A stretch of DNA of 64,000 bases from JAEUMG01 sp963805405 (GCA_963805405.1 CAWDUC010000009.1:59647-123646), one strand, 5' to 3'; counted from the first letter of the stretch, positions 18,509-27,688 are shown. Numbers and translations: made by a program. Notes: generated by a model from the letters alone, not told the origin.

Positions 18509-19177
18509 CTAGACAGCGAGGCTCGTTGCCGCGGTGCGGAGGGTCTTGATATTGCGCCCGTAATCTGGGGTTGCGAATACGGCCGACCCCGCAACCAGAA
18601 CGTTGGCGCCAGCTTGAACAACCCGTCCCGCTGTCTCGGGATGGATCCCGCCATCGACCTGAAGTTCGATATTGCGCCCCTTCAGCATGGCGTGGACCTC
18701 AGCAATCTTGGGCAGCATCGCCTCGATGAAGGCTTGGCCGCCGAAACCCGGATTGACCGTCATTACGAGGACGAGATCGAGCCGGTCCAGAACCCATTCG
18801 ATGGCCGATGGCGGCGTCGCCGGATTGATCGCCACGCCTGCCTTCTTGCCCAACCCACGAATGACCTGCAGCGAGCGGTCGAGATGCGGCCCGGCTTCGG
18901 CATGGACGGTCATCCGGTCGGCCCCAGCCTTGGCGAAGGCCTCGAGCATGGGATCGACGGGGGTGATCATCAGATGCACGTCGAATGGCTTCTTCGTAAC
19001 CGCGCGGATCGCCTTCACCACCGGTGGCCCGAAGGTCAGATTGGGCACGAAATGCCCGTCCATCACGTCGATATGGATCCAGTCGGCGCCGTCCTTGTCG
19101 AGCTTCCTGACGTCTTCGCCAAGCTTGGCAAAATCCGCCGACAGGATCGACGGCGCTATGAGGACGTCGCGCGCCAT
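18509..19177 (-). CDS. rpe: ribulose-phosphate 3-epimerase
   Basis: A 222-residue TIM-barrel enzyme interconverting ribulose-5-phosphate and xylulose-5-phosphate. The family signatures P-S-I-L-S-A-D-F, H-I-D-V-M-D-G-H-F-V-P, V-M-T-V-N-P-G-F-G-G-Q and Q-V-D-G-G-I are present, with the Asp/His metal ligands. ATG 19177 begins the conserved region five bases after the gap stop, so gap and rpe form a small operon. The ORF extends upstream in frame but that part is antisense to nothing conserved and overlaps gap. Confidence 0.95.
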   Translation of the reverse strand: MARDVLIAPSILSADFAKLGEDVRKLDKDGADWIHIDVMDGHFVPNLTFGPPVVKAIRAVTKKPFDVHLMITPVDPMLEAFAKAGADRMTVHAEAGPHLDRSLQVIRGLGKKAGVAINPATPPSAIEWVLDRLDLVLVMTVNPGFGGQAFIEAMLPKIAEVHAMLKGRNIELQVDGGIHPETAGRVVQAGANVLVAGSAVFATPDYGRNIKTLRTAATSLAV

Positions 19178-19182
19178 CGGCC

Positions 19183-20190
19183 CTAGATCAGCTTGCCCAT
19201 GGCGACCGCGGTATCGGCCATGCGGTTCGAGAAGCCCCATTCATTGTCGTACCAGGAGAGCACCGAAACGAATGTGCCGTCGAGCACCTTGGTCTGGTCG
19301 ATCGCGAAGATGGAAGAATGCGCATCGCCGTTGAAGTCGATCGAGACGTTCGGCGCCTTGGTGAAGCCGAGAATGCCCTTGAGCTGATGGCTTGCCGCGT
19401 GCTCGATGGCGCTATTCACTTCCTCGACGCTGGTCTTCCGCTTGGCAACGAATTTGAGATCGACGACCGAGACATTGGGCGTTGGTACACGGATTGAGAT
19501 GCCGTCAAGCTTTCCCTTCAGTTCGGGAAGCACCAGACCGACGGCTTTCGCGGCCCCCGTCGTTGTCGGAATCATCGACAGCGCCGCGGCGCGGGCCCGG
19601 TAGAGGTCCTTGTGCATCTGGTCGAGTACCGGCTGGTCGTTGGTATAGGCATGAACCGTGGTCATCAGGCCATGTTCGATACCGATCGCGTCATGCAGCA
19701 CCTTGGCAACCGGCACCAGGCAGTTGGTCGTGCAGGACGCATTGGAGACGACCAGATCTTCCTTCTTGAGCTTGTCGTGGTTGATGCCATAGACGACTGT
19801 CAGATCAGCGCCCTCGGCAGGGGCCGAGACCAGGACGCGCTTTGCGCCGGCGGTGAGATGCGCCGAAGCCTTGTCCTTCGACGTAAAGATGCCGGTGCAT
19901 TCGAGCGCGATATCGACATTGAGCTCCTTCCAAGGGAGTTGGGCCGGGTCCTTGATCGCGGTCACCTTCACCTTGCCTTCGCCGACGCTGATCGTATCGC
20001 CATCGACCGTCACCTTGTGCGGGAAGCGACCATGGACGGAATCGAAGCGTAAGAGATGCGCATTGGTCTCGACCGGTCCCAGATCGTTTACGGCAACGAC
20101 ATGAATGTCGGTGCGGCCGGACTCGAATATGGCGCGCAGGATATTGCGCCCGATACGCCCGAATCCATTGATCGCCACGCGAACCGCCAT
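19183..20190 (-). CDS. gap: type I glyceraldehyde-3-phosphate dehydrogenase
   Basis: A 335-residue NAD(P)-dependent glycolytic/Calvin-type dehydrogenase. The N-terminus shows I-N-G-F-G-R-I-G-R and the active-site segment reads S-N-A-S-C-T-T-N-C, with the catalytic cysteine. The ATG at 20190 is preceded by GGAGGG at 20195-20200. The long open frame upstream has no conserved character. Together with the adjacent rpe this is a central carbon metabolism unit; the coenzyme preference cannot be settled by eye. Confidence 0.95.
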   Translation of the reverse strand: MAVRVAINGFGRIGRNILRAIFESGRTDIHVVAVNDLGPVETNAHLLRFDSVHGRFPHKVTVDGDTISVGEGKVKVTAIKDPAQLPWKELNVDIALECTGIFTSKDKASAHLTAGAKRVLVSAPAEGADLTVVYGINHDKLKKEDLVVSNASCTTNCLVPVAKVLHDAIGIEHGLMTTVHAYTNDQPVLDQMHKDLYRARAAALSMIPTTTGAAKAVGLVLPELKGKLDGISIRVPTPNVSVVDLKFVAKRKTSVEEVNSAIEHAASHQLKGILGFTKAPNVSIDFNGDAHSSIFAIDQTKVLDGTFVSVLSWYDNEWGFSNRMADTAVAMGKLI

Positions 20191-20264
20191 GAAACCCTCC
20201 TGTCGAACTCTCGATCGGTAAACCGGGGTCTTATAGACGACCTGCCCGACGAGGGAAGGACTTA

Positions 20265-20774
20265 TTAGTCGTCCTTCTTGCCGGCCCTGGCGGCGGGCGG
20301 CGGCTCGTTTCCGGGGGTGAGGAAGCGCAGAATCGTCAGGACGATGAGTGCCAGGATCGTGGCAATCGCGCCAAGCGTGTAGTAGCCCGCTCCGGCGGCA
20401 AGGCCGAGTGCCCCGGCAAGCCAAAGGCCGGCCCCGGTGGTGATACCCTCGACGCTGCCGCGCCGCTGGATGATCGAGCCCGCGGCCAGGAAGGCGACGC
20501 CGGCCGTCACGGCCTCGATGACGCGGATCGGATCGCCTTTGAGCCCGTCGCCGGACTGGCCGTCGAAGACTATGGCCAGTTCAAAGGTGATGATTGTGAA
20601 GGCGGCGGCGGCCAGTGCCACCAGCATATGGGTCCTGAGGCCGGCGGGCCGGGCAGTCACTTCGCGGTCGATGCCGACGATCGCGCCGAAAATCATGGCG
20701 ACGATAAGCCGGCCCAGAACCTTGAATTCCGGAACCCGCGTTGGCTCGTATCCGAACGCCGCCAGCCACTCCAT
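20265..20774 (-). CDS. MgtC/SapB family membrane protein
   Basis: A 169-residue integral membrane protein with about four to five hydrophobic helices. It carries the MgtC hallmarks A-I-V-G-I-D-R-E and P-A-G-L-R-T-H-M-L-V, followed by A-G-V-A-F-L-A-A-G-S-I-I and T-T-G-A-G-L-W. The polar C-terminal tail ends in G-K-K-D-D. Members are linked to growth in low magnesium or to virulence, but many have no defined role. It lacks the larger C-terminal ACT-like domain of Salmonella MgtC. A 74-base gap separates it from gap, so co-transcription is uncertain. Confidence 0.88.
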   Translation of the reverse strand: MEWLAAFGYEPTRVPEFKVLGRLIVAMIFGAIVGIDREVTARPAGLRTHMLVALAAAAFTIITFELAIVFDGQSGDGLKGDPIRVIEAVTAGVAFLAAGSIIQRRGSVEGITTGAGLWLAGALGLAAGAGYYTLGAIATILALIVLTILRFLTPGNEPPPAARAGKKDD

Positions 20775-20861
20775 CTCGCACTCCGCCTTTGCGCGTGGCC
20801 GGAAACGCTGGATGGCGAAGATGGTTCCAGCTGGTTTGCCCTTTGTGGGGAGAGGAAATGC

Positions 20862-21701
20862 CTACTTGTTCGCCGCGATCGCCATCTGGATGTCGCGTTC
20901 GCGCTGCCTCTCGGCGCGGTGCATGAGCACGCCTGCGATTGCAACGCCAATGCCGACGACGACGACGATGATGGTCGCCAGCGCATTGATGTCTGGCGTG
21001 ACCCCGAGCTTGACCTTGCCCCAGATATAGATCGGCAATGTCGTTGTGCCAGGCCCGTTGGTGAGGCTGGTGATGACGACGTCATCGAGCGACAAGGTAA
21101 AGGCGAGGAGCCAGCCCGAGATCATTGCCGGCGCGATGATCGGCAATGTCACGTCGAACAGGACCTGGAAGGGCTTCGAGCCCAGATCCATCGCTGCCTC
21201 CTCGAGGGAGCGATCCATCGAGGAAAGGCGAGACTGAACCACGACGGCGACATAGGACATTGAAAATGTCGTGTGCGCGATGGTGACGGTGGTCATGCCG
21301 CGCCCGTTCGGCCAGCCGATCAGTTGTTGCATGAAGACGAAAAGCAAGAGCATCGAAACGCCGGTGATGACTTCCGGCATGACGAGCGGCGCCGACACGA
21401 GACCAGAAAACAGTGTTCGTCCGCGAAACCGCGAGAATCGTGCGATAGCCATGCCCGCCATGGTGCCGAGGATGGTGGCGAATGTGGCGCTCATCACCGC
21501 GATCTCGAGCGACAGGATCGCCGCGTCGAGCACCTGGCTATTGTTGAAGAGCTTGCCGTACCACTGCGTCGAGAACCCGCCCCACACGGTCGCCAGTCGC
21601 GACTTGTTGAAGGAGAAGAAGATCATCGAGATGATCGGGATGTAGAAAAAGGCAAACCCGAAGACAAGGCACGTGACGAGGAAGTTCGAGCGCTTGCCCA
21701 T
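20862..21701 (-). CDS. potI: polyamine-type ABC transporter permease (PotI-like)
   Basis: A 279-residue inner-membrane permease, last gene of the potFGHI-type operon. It has six hydrophobic helices and the EAA loop E-E-A-A-M-D-L-G-S-K-P-F-Q-V-L. Its ATG overlaps the potH stop by one base (TGATG). The two permeases form the membrane channel of an ABC importer for putrescine or related polyamines; the exact substrate is inferred from the binding protein type. Confidence 0.92.
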   Translation of the reverse strand: MGKRSNFLVTCLVFGFAFFYIPIISMIFFSFNKSRLATVWGGFSTQWYGKLFNNSQVLDAAILSLEIAVMSATFATILGTMAGMAIARFSRFRGRTLFSGLVSAPLVMPEVITGVSMLLLFVFMQQLIGWPNGRGMTTVTIAHTTFSMSYVAVVVQSRLSSMDRSLEEAAMDLGSKPFQVLFDVTLPIIAPAMISGWLLAFTLSLDDVVITSLTNGPGTTTLPIYIWGKVKLGVTPDINALATIIVVVVGIGVAIAGVLMHRAERQRERDIQMAIAANK

Positions 21702-22669
21702 CAGTTTCGCGCCTCGGCGCGCGTCGCCATGTTGTTGTAGATCATGATCGGCACCACGAGCAGCACGAGGAGCGCCACTGAAACGGCCGAGGCCATCGGC
21801 CAGTCGCGATTGAGGCCGAACTCATCATTGATCATGCGCCCGATCATCGGATTATCGGCACGCCCGACCAGACTTGGAATCACCAGTTCGCCCGAGGCAG
21901 GGATGAACACCAGCAATGCCCCGGCGACAATGCCCGGCAATGACAAGGGCAGCGTAACGTCCTTGAAGACTTGCATGGGTCGCGAGCCCAGATCCATCGC
22001 CGCCTCGTTGAGCGTGTAGTCGAGCTTCTCGAGATTGGCGTAAAGCGGCAGGATCATGAAGGGCAGGTAGGAGTAGACGATGATCAGCACGACCGCGAAA
22101 TTGGTGTTCATCATCGGCACGTTGTTGATCGTGCCGAACACGCCGAACAGCGTGTTGTAAAGCGAGGTCAATCCGCGATTGAACCAGCTGTTGTTGGAGA
22201 GCAATCCGATCCACGCATAGACGCGCAGCAGGAAGGACGTCCAGAAGGGCAGGATGACCAGAAGCAGGAGAATGTTGCGCCAGGCGCCGCGTGCCCGCGC
22301 GATGCCGAGCGCCATGGGATAGCCGATGATGAGGCAGAGTACGGTGGCGAAGCCAGCATTGATGATGGAGACGATATAGGCCTGGAGATAGCGGCCGTCG
22401 GTGAACAGGCGATGATAATTGTCGAAGACGATGTAAGGCCACTGCGTGTCGTATTCGAAGGGCGGCTGCGCGATCAGCGATCGCGCAAAGCTCATCGCAA
22501 ACACGATGAAGAAAGGCAGGAGAAAGAAGAACAGCAGCCAGACATAGGGAATGGCGACGATGAAATCCCGCCACGCCTTGCGATCGAGCCAGACTTTGAA
22601 GCCCCGGCCTTTCGGAAGCTCTGCTTCCGGGCCGGTTGATGCGCCGGCCGGCGCCGCCATTCCCGCCAT
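21701..22669 (-). CDS. potH: polyamine-type ABC transporter permease (PotH-like)
   Basis: A 322-residue permease with a 45-residue polar N-terminus, six membrane helices and the EAA loop N-E-A-A-M-D-L-G-S-R-P-M-Q-V-F. It starts three bases after potG ends and overlaps potI, so potG-H-I are translated as a coupled set. Length and topology match PotH/PotB permeases. ATG 22669 is used; an internal Met four codons downstream is also possible. Confidence 0.92.
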   Translation of the reverse strand: MAGMAAPAGASTGPEAELPKGRGFKVWLDRKAWRDFIVAIPYVWLLFFFLLPFFIVFAMSFARSLIAQPPFEYDTQWPYIVFDNYHRLFTDGRYLQAYIVSIINAGFATVLCLIIGYPMALGIARARGAWRNILLLLVILPFWTSFLLRVYAWIGLLSNNSWFNRGLTSLYNTLFGVFGTINNVPMMNTNFAVVLIIVYSYLPFMILPLYANLEKLDYTLNEAAMDLGSRPMQVFKDVTLPLSLPGIVAGALLVFIPASGELVIPSLVGRADNPMIGRMINDEFGLNRDWPMASAVSVALLVLLVVPIMIYNNMATRAEARN

Positions 22670-22672
22670 GGC

Positions 22673-23824
22673 CTACTCCTTGAGCACGATTGCCGCCGAG
22701 GGCTCGAAGGAGAGATAGACATCATCCTCCCACACCGCGACCCGTTCGCCTTCGCTCGCCCGCCGTTCATTGACCCGGTTGACCCGCACCAATGTGTTGC
22801 TCGGCAATCTCACGCGATAGAGCGAGTCCTTTCCGAAATAACCGAGGTCCGTGACCTTGCCCGCGAGCACATTGAGCCCGTTGGTCGGCTTGTGGCGATC
22901 GATGCCGATTTTTTCCGGCCTGACCGCAACCGATACCTTGGCGCCGACCGGAAGCGCTTCGTCGCAGGCAATCGTGACTTCCGTACCCCAGCTCTCGCAG
23001 GCGACCACGGCCTTGCCGTTCGCGGCATAGTTGACGGTGCCTTCGCACAGATTGATCGAGCCGATGAAATCCGCAACGAAGCGCGACTTCGGAAATTCAT
23101 AGATATCGGTGGGTGTGCCGGTCTGGCGGATCTCGCCCTTGTCCATGACGGCAATCCGCGTGGCGAGCGTCATCGCCTCCTCCTGGTCGTGCGTCACGAC
23201 CACGAATGTGATGCCGGTCTTCTCCTGGATGTTCATGATTTCGAATTGCGTCTGTTCGCGCAGCTTCCTGTCGAGGGCGCCGAGCGGCTCGTCGAGGAGC
23301 AGTAATTTGGGTTGCCGTGCGAGCGCGCGGGCAAGCGCTACGCGCTGGCGCTGACCGCCCGACAATTGATGCGGCTTGCGCTGGGCGAGCGGCGTCAATT
23401 GCACGAGGTCGAGCATCGCCTTGACGCGATCCTTCCTCTGCGCGTCGGTCATGGTCTCGTGCTTGAGGCCGTAGCCGACATTCTTCTCGACACTCATATG
23501 CGGAAACAGCGCATAGGACTGGAACATCATGTTGACCGGCCGCTCATAGGGCGGAATGTCGGTCATGTCCTGGCCGTCGATGAAGACGCGGCCTTTGCTC
23601 GGTTGTTCGAAGCCGGCAAGCACCCGCAGCAAGGTGGTCTTGCCGCAGCCCGAGCCGCCGAGAAGGGCAAAGAGTTCGCCCTTGAAAATGTCGAGCGAGA
23701 CATCGTTGACGGCCGTGAACGGGCCGAATTGCTTGGTGACGCCGTCGATGCGGATGAAGGGTTTGGCGGCTGGGTCGAGCCAGACAGGTTTGGCCTGGGT
23801 CGGGGGGGTGCCTTGTGCGTTCAT
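22673..23824 (-). CDS. potG: polyamine-type ABC transporter ATP-binding protein (PotG/PotA-like)
   Basis: A 383-residue ATPase with Walker A G-G-S-G-C-G-K-T-T, signature L-S-G-G-Q-R-Q-R-V, Walker B L-L-L-L-D-E-P and H-loop V-V-T-H-D-Q-E-E. After residue 250 comes a TOBE-type regulatory domain, as in PotA/PotG/FbpC. It is the energy-coupling subunit for the adjacent permeases. A perfect hairpin with a T-run precedes it on this strand (23857-23886), so its expression is probably lower than that of potF. Confidence 0.93.
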   Translation of the reverse strand: MNAQGTPPTQAKPVWLDPAAKPFIRIDGVTKQFGPFTAVNDVSLDIFKGELFALLGGSGCGKTTLLRVLAGFEQPSKGRVFIDGQDMTDIPPYERPVNMMFQSYALFPHMSVEKNVGYGLKHETMTDAQRKDRVKAMLDLVQLTPLAQRKPHQLSGGQRQRVALARALARQPKLLLLDEPLGALDRKLREQTQFEIMNIQEKTGITFVVVTHDQEEAMTLATRIAVMDKGEIRQTGTPTDIYEFPKSRFVADFIGSINLCEGTVNYAANGKAVVACESWGTEVTIACDEALPVGAKVSVAVRPEKIGIDRHKPTNGLNVLAGKVTDLGYFGKDSLYRVRLPSNTLVRVNRVNERRASEGERVAVWEDDVYLSFEPSAAIVLKE

Positions 23825-23856
23825 AAGCCTGCTTCGTGCATGTGCTTTGGGGAACG

Positions 23857-23886
23857 AAAAACCCGGCGGAAAGAGGTTCCGCCGGG
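23857..23886 (-). terminator. intercistronic terminator between potF and potG
   Basis: Perfect 10-bp inverted repeat (23862-23871 and 23877-23886, five-base loop) followed on the minus strand by five Ts (A-run 23857-23861). It lies just after the potF stop and 33 bases before the potG start. This classic arrangement lets a binding protein be made in excess over its transporter by partial termination. Confidence 0.87.
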
Positions 23887-23896
23887 CTGGTTTCTT

Positions 23897-25012
23897 CTAT
23901 GATCCGGAGCCTGTCTTGATGTCGCTCCAGGCTCTTGTCCTTGCGCGCTCGAGTTCCTGGCTCAATGTCTTTTGCGTCCACAGGCGCTTGCGCAACTCGG
24001 CGTCCGGATAGACCGCCGGGTCGTTCAGCACCGCCGCATCGACGAACTTGTCGGCCGCCTTGTTGGCATTGGCGTAATTGGTGAAGTTCGTGCACTTCGC
24101 GATTACTTCCGGCTCAAGCATGTAGTTGATCCAGGCGAAGGCATTGTCGCGATTGGGTGCATCGTTCGGTACGGCCCAGATATCGAACCAGGTCGGACAG
24201 CCCGATTGCGGCACGCGATAGGCAAGGTTGATCTCGACGCCGGCTTCCGAGGCACGCGACTTGGCCGTGGCATAATCGCCCGACCAATCATTGATGTAGC
24301 ACAGTTCCTTGTTCGGAATGGCGTTCAGGTAGTTGGCGTTGTCGAAGGTCTTGATGTACTGGCGGATCGGCTTGAAGGCCTCGACGACGGCCTTGAAATC
24401 ATCAGGATTGGTGGTGTTCGGGTCCTTGCCGAGATAGGCGAGCACCATCGGCACGACATCGCCCGGCGAATCGAGGATCGAGACTCCGCAATCGGCGAGC
24501 TTGGCGGCATTCTCTGGTTTGAACAGCAGGTCGAAGGAGCTGAGATCGGCATTCGGCAGCCGCTCGTTGACCATGTCGACATTGTAGGTGATGCCGGTCG
24601 TGCCCCACATATAGGGAATGCCGTATTGGTTATCCTTGTCCCAGCCCTCGAGCACTTTCATGATGTCGGGGTCGAGATTGGACATCAATGGCAGTTTCGA
24701 CTTGTCGAGCTTCTGATAGACCTTGGCTTCGACGAAGCGCTCGAGCGTCGAACCAGCCTGGATGACTGCGTCATAGCCCGTCGAGCCGGCGAGCATCTTT
24801 GCTTCCATGGCTTCGGTCGAATCATAGGTGTCATAGACCGGCTTGATGCCGGTGGCCTTCTCGAAGTCTTCGAGCGTGGTTTCGCCGATATAGTCGGTCC
24901 AGTTGTAGATATGGACGACCCCCGCATCGGCGCGGGCGCGGCGGACATAGGGCATCGCGAGCAGCGAAGCCCCGCCCAATAGTGTTAAAGCAGAACGTCT
25001 TGTGGTCTTCAT
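23897..25012 (-). CDS. potF: polyamine-type ABC transporter substrate-binding protein (PotF-like)
   Basis: A 371-residue periplasmic binding protein of the PotD/PotF family. It has a signal sequence with two arginines (K-T-T-R-R-S-A) and a hydrophobic core ending near A-R-A-D. The N-terminal V-H-I-Y-N-W-T-D-Y-I-G motif is the family's ligand-pocket start, followed by W-G-T-T-G-I-T-Y-N and W-S-G-D-Y-A-T-A. ATG 25012 is chosen over the preceding TTG because GGAGG lies eight bases upstream. Spermidine versus putrescine preference is not determinable by eye. Confidence 0.92.
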   Translation of the reverse strand: MKTTRRSALTLLGGASLLAMPYVRRARADAGVVHIYNWTDYIGETTLEDFEKATGIKPVYDTYDSTEAMEAKMLAGSTGYDAVIQAGSTLERFVEAKVYQKLDKSKLPLMSNLDPDIMKVLEGWDKDNQYGIPYMWGTTGITYNVDMVNERLPNADLSSFDLLFKPENAAKLADCGVSILDSPGDVVPMVLAYLGKDPNTTNPDDFKAVVEAFKPIRQYIKTFDNANYLNAIPNKELCYINDWSGDYATAKSRASEAGVEINLAYRVPQSGCPTWFDIWAVPNDAPNRDNAFAWINYMLEPEVIAKCTNFTNYANANKAADKFVDAAVLNDPAVYPDAELRKRLWTQKTLSQELERARTRAWSDIKTGSGS

Positions 25013-25068
25013 CAATTAAACCTCCCGGGTTTGAGCTCTGGCCGGCCCTATTGAACACCGGTTCAATA

Positions 25069-26238
25069 CTAAGGGGAACCCACCGTGCTCTCAAGTCCTC
25101 GTTTGAGCAATGAACGGGCAATAATGAGGCGCTGAATCTCGCTGGTGCCCTCCCAGATGCGATCCACCCTGACCTCGCGCAAGAACCGTTCCGCCACATT
25201 TTCGCGCATATAGCCCCGGCCGCCAAAGATCTGGACGGCGCGGTCCGCCACCCGGAAGGCGGCCTCGGACGCAAAGAGCTTGGCGAGCGAGCAGCGTGCA
25301 TGAAGCGATTTCAGATCTTCGCCGCGATCATGCGCATCGGCCGCTTCGTAGGTCATAAGCCGCGAAGCGTGGAGGTCGGTGACGCAGTCTGCGAGCATCG
25401 CCTGGATCAGCTGGTAGTTGGCGATGGGCTCGCCCGAAACCACACGGGTTTTGGCGAATTCCGTGGCTTCTTCGATGAGTCGCGCCATGGCGCCGCAGCA
25501 GCGCGCCGCGATCATCAGGCGCTCGCGCCGGAACCAGGCATGAGTGAAGCCCATGCCGTCGCCTTCCTCGCCGATGCGGTCGGCAATCGGTACTTTCACG
25601 TCTGTGAAAGTAACAATCGGATGATGGTGGTCATAGGTATGGGTGTAGAGCGGCGAGCGCTTGATGGCGACGCCCGGCGCATCGACCGGGCAGAAGAACA
25701 GGCAATGATCGCCGCCCTTGATGCGGGCTTGGACGACCATGTGGTTTGCATGATTGTAGCTGGTGACATGCCATTTCTCGGCATTGATCACATAAGTGTT
25801 ACCATGCCTCTCGGCGGTCGCTTCCATCGCGGCAGGGTCTGAGCCCGCATTCTCTTCCGTAATCGCGTAGCACAGATGCACCTCGCCGCGCGTGATGGGG
25901 AGGATGTAGCGCTTGAGCTGGTCTTCATTGCAGGCCTCGAACATCCAGCTCTGCGCCTCGCCATAGCACCAGCCGAGCGCATTGGTGACGCGGCCGAATT
26001 GTTCGACGATCGCCACCTGCGTGAGGATCGGCAATTGGAGGCCGCCCAACGTCTTCGGCGTGTCCATGACGGTGAGCCCGGTGTCGATCGCCCAGCGTTC
26101 ATGGGCCTTGCGCGCCGCCTCGGGAATGCGGCCTTCATTCATCTCCGCTTCGAGTTCGAGCGGCTGCAATTCCTTCGTCACGAAGCCACGCGCCTTGTCG
26201 CGCCAGGCTGCGGCCTCCGGGGGGAGCGTGAAACTCAT
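25069..26238 (-). CDS. acyl-CoA dehydrogenase family protein
   Basis: A 389-residue flavoenzyme of the acyl-CoA dehydrogenase fold. The helical N-domain is followed by the FAD/acyl-binding motif Y-A-I-T-E-E-N-A-G-S-D. The C-terminal region carries Q-I-F-G-G-R-G-Y and W-E-G-T-S-E-I-Q-R, where the catalytic glutamate of most family members lies. ATG 26238 overlaps the upstream regulator stop by four bases, so the two genes are translationally coupled. Substrate is unknown; linkage to a BetI-like regulator, a methyltransferase and a polyamine importer makes a nitrogenous or short-chain acyl-CoA plausible, as inference only. Confidence 0.88.
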   Translation of the reverse strand: MSFTLPPEAAAWRDKARGFVTKELQPLELEAEMNEGRIPEAARKAHERWAIDTGLTVMDTPKTLGGLQLPILTQVAIVEQFGRVTNALGWCYGEAQSWMFEACNEDQLKRYILPITRGEVHLCYAITEENAGSDPAAMEATAERHGNTYVINAEKWHVTSYNHANHMVVQARIKGGDHCLFFCPVDAPGVAIKRSPLYTHTYDHHHPIVTFTDVKVPIADRIGEEGDGMGFTHAWFRRERLMIAARCCGAMARLIEEATEFAKTRVVSGEPIANYQLIQAMLADCVTDLHASRLMTYEAADAHDRGEDLKSLHARCSLAKLFASEAAFRVADRAVQIFGGRGYMRENVAERFLREVRVDRIWEGTSEIQRLIIARSLLKRGLESTVGSP

Positions 26239-26894
26239 GCTGATGTCTTCTCGCTGAAATGCTTTGGAAACAGGGCGGCGAGGCAGACGCGGATGGTGCG
26301 CCGAGCCTCCGCCGCACTGACATTCGCCTCTATGCCGGCATTGGCCGTTACGACGCCGAGCCACAGGCCTTCGCCCATTGATTCAAGCCCGCGGGTGATC
26401 GCCACCGGCTCGTAGCCGTAGGAGCCTTCATCGATGATCTGCGCACATAATCGCCGCAGCGCTTCGGAATGTTCCGCATCATAGGCCGCGCAATATTCCT
26501 GATAGGTCGGCCGGCCCTGCGTTTCGCCCCAAAACCCGATCCATGCCGCAAGCTTGGTTGGCGTGAACACCTGATCGTCGAAATCGGCCATCAGCACGGC
26601 TTCGAGCTGATCCGATGCGCGCGCACCGGCCGCCGCCGTCGCTGCCTTCCAGTTGCGGGAATATTCGTCCGCAAGATAGGCGAGCGATGCGGCAAGGAGT
26701 TTCTCCTTGCTCTCGAAATGAAAGTTGATGATGCCAACCGACAATCCCGCCGCCTTGGCGACGTCAGCCACGGTGAGCGAAGCATAGCCCCGCTGCGCCA
26801 GGACCTGGATGGTGGCGTCGATCAGTTGCTGGCGGCGGACATCCTTGGACGCCTTGCGTCCTTGCGACTGTTGCGTCGCTTCGATCGAAGCCAT
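26235..26894 (-). CDS. TetR-family regulator, BetI-like
   Basis: A 219-residue TetR regulator. The helix-turn-helix lies at about residues 20-65 with V-A-D-V-A-K-A-A-G-L-S-V-G-I-I-N-F-H-F and E-S-K-E-K-L-L. The C-terminal ligand domain has a BetI-like appearance (W-I-G-F-W-G-E). It starts two bases after the methyltransferase stop and overlaps the acyl-CoA dehydrogenase start, so it sits inside the operon it probably represses. True BetI responds to choline; whether this protein does is unknown. An upstream in-frame Met would overlap the methyltransferase. Confidence 0.87.
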   Translation of the reverse strand: MASIEATQQSQGRKASKDVRRQQLIDATIQVLAQRGYASLTVADVAKAAGLSVGIINFHFESKEKLLAASLAYLADEYSRNWKAATAAAGARASDQLEAVLMADFDDQVFTPTKLAAWIGFWGETQGRPTYQEYCAAYDAEHSEALRRLCAQIIDEGSYGYEPVAITRGLESMGEGLWLGVVTANAGIEANVSAAEARRTIRVCLAALFPKHFSEKTSA

Positions 26895-26896
26895 GG

Positions 26897-27688
26897 CTAT
26901 GCGGGTTTGCGCCCCCTCACATGGGTTGGACAATGCTCGCCGCTATCGAGAACGACAAGCATCTTGGTCCAGATATCGATATTATGATCGACGAAATCCT
27001 TGCCCAGCTTTTCGACCGACGGCTTGTAAAGCGTGCCCGACATGGCGGTAAGCTCCTGCCGGGCCGTCCCACGATACCAGTCATTGCGGCTATTGATGGT
27101 GATATCGGTGAAGCCGGCGTCTTCCATGGCATCGCGGTAGCGCGTCGGCGAGGCCATGCCGAAATCGAGCCCTTCGGCCAAGATGTACTCGCGCATCTCC
27201 GGCGAAGGCGGGTCGTCATGGCCGATCAGCCAGTCGGAGGCGGTGAACCAGCCGCCGGGCTTCAATACCCGGAAAACATCCTTCATCAGCGTGTGTTTGT
27301 CGGCGATGTGAACGATCGCGTCTTTGCTGAACACGATGTCGAAACTATCCGGATCAAAGGGCAGGGGACCGGGCGTGACCTTGATGAAGTCGGTGCGGTC
27401 TTTAACGCGCTTTGCCACGGCGCGCTGCCGCGCCGTATCGAGGACCGTGTCCTCCACATCGATCCCAGTGACGAATCCGGCCTTCTGCGTTTCGACCAGA
27501 TAGATATCGGCACCACCCACTCCGCAACCGATGTCGAGCACCGATTTGCCGGCGAAATCGATGCCGGCAACGACGCGACCGACTTCATCGGCACCGCCCG
27601 GCGACAACCAGCCTTCGCCCCATACGGTTTCCAGCATGCCGATCATCTGGCCGGTATAGAGTTCACCGCTCCCGTTGTCCGCCGTCAT
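26897..27688 (-). CDS. class I SAM-dependent methyltransferase
   Basis: A 263-residue methyltransferase. Motif I V-L-D-I-G-C-G-V-G-G lies near residue 50, motif post-I V-T-G-I-D-V and motif II/III F-D-I-V-F-S-K-D and V-L-K-P-G-G-W follow. The sequence style recalls phosphoethanolamine or glycine/sarcosine N-methyltransferases, but that is a weak impression. It heads a coupled minus-strand run (methyltransferase, BetI-like regulator, acyl-CoA dehydrogenase), consistent with metabolism of methylated amines. Confidence 0.83.
   Translation of the reverse strand: MTADNGSGELYTGQMIGMLETVWGEGWLSPGGADEVGRVVAGIDFAGKSVLDIGCGVGGADIYLVETQKAGFVTGIDVEDTVLDTARQRAVAKRVKDRTDFIKVTPGPLPFDPDSFDIVFSKDAIVHIADKHTLMKDVFRVLKPGGWFTASDWLIGHDDPPSPEMREYILAEGLDFGMASPTRYRDAMEDAGFTDITINSRNDWYRGTARQELTAMSGTLYKPSVEKLGKDFVDHNIDIWTKMLVVLDSGEHCPTHVRGRKPA

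Noticed and set aside
23972..24982. 336-codon plus-strand frame opposite potF
   Set aside because: It is a mirror frame of a high-GC gene; the minus strand encodes a clear binding protein with signal peptide and ribosome site.
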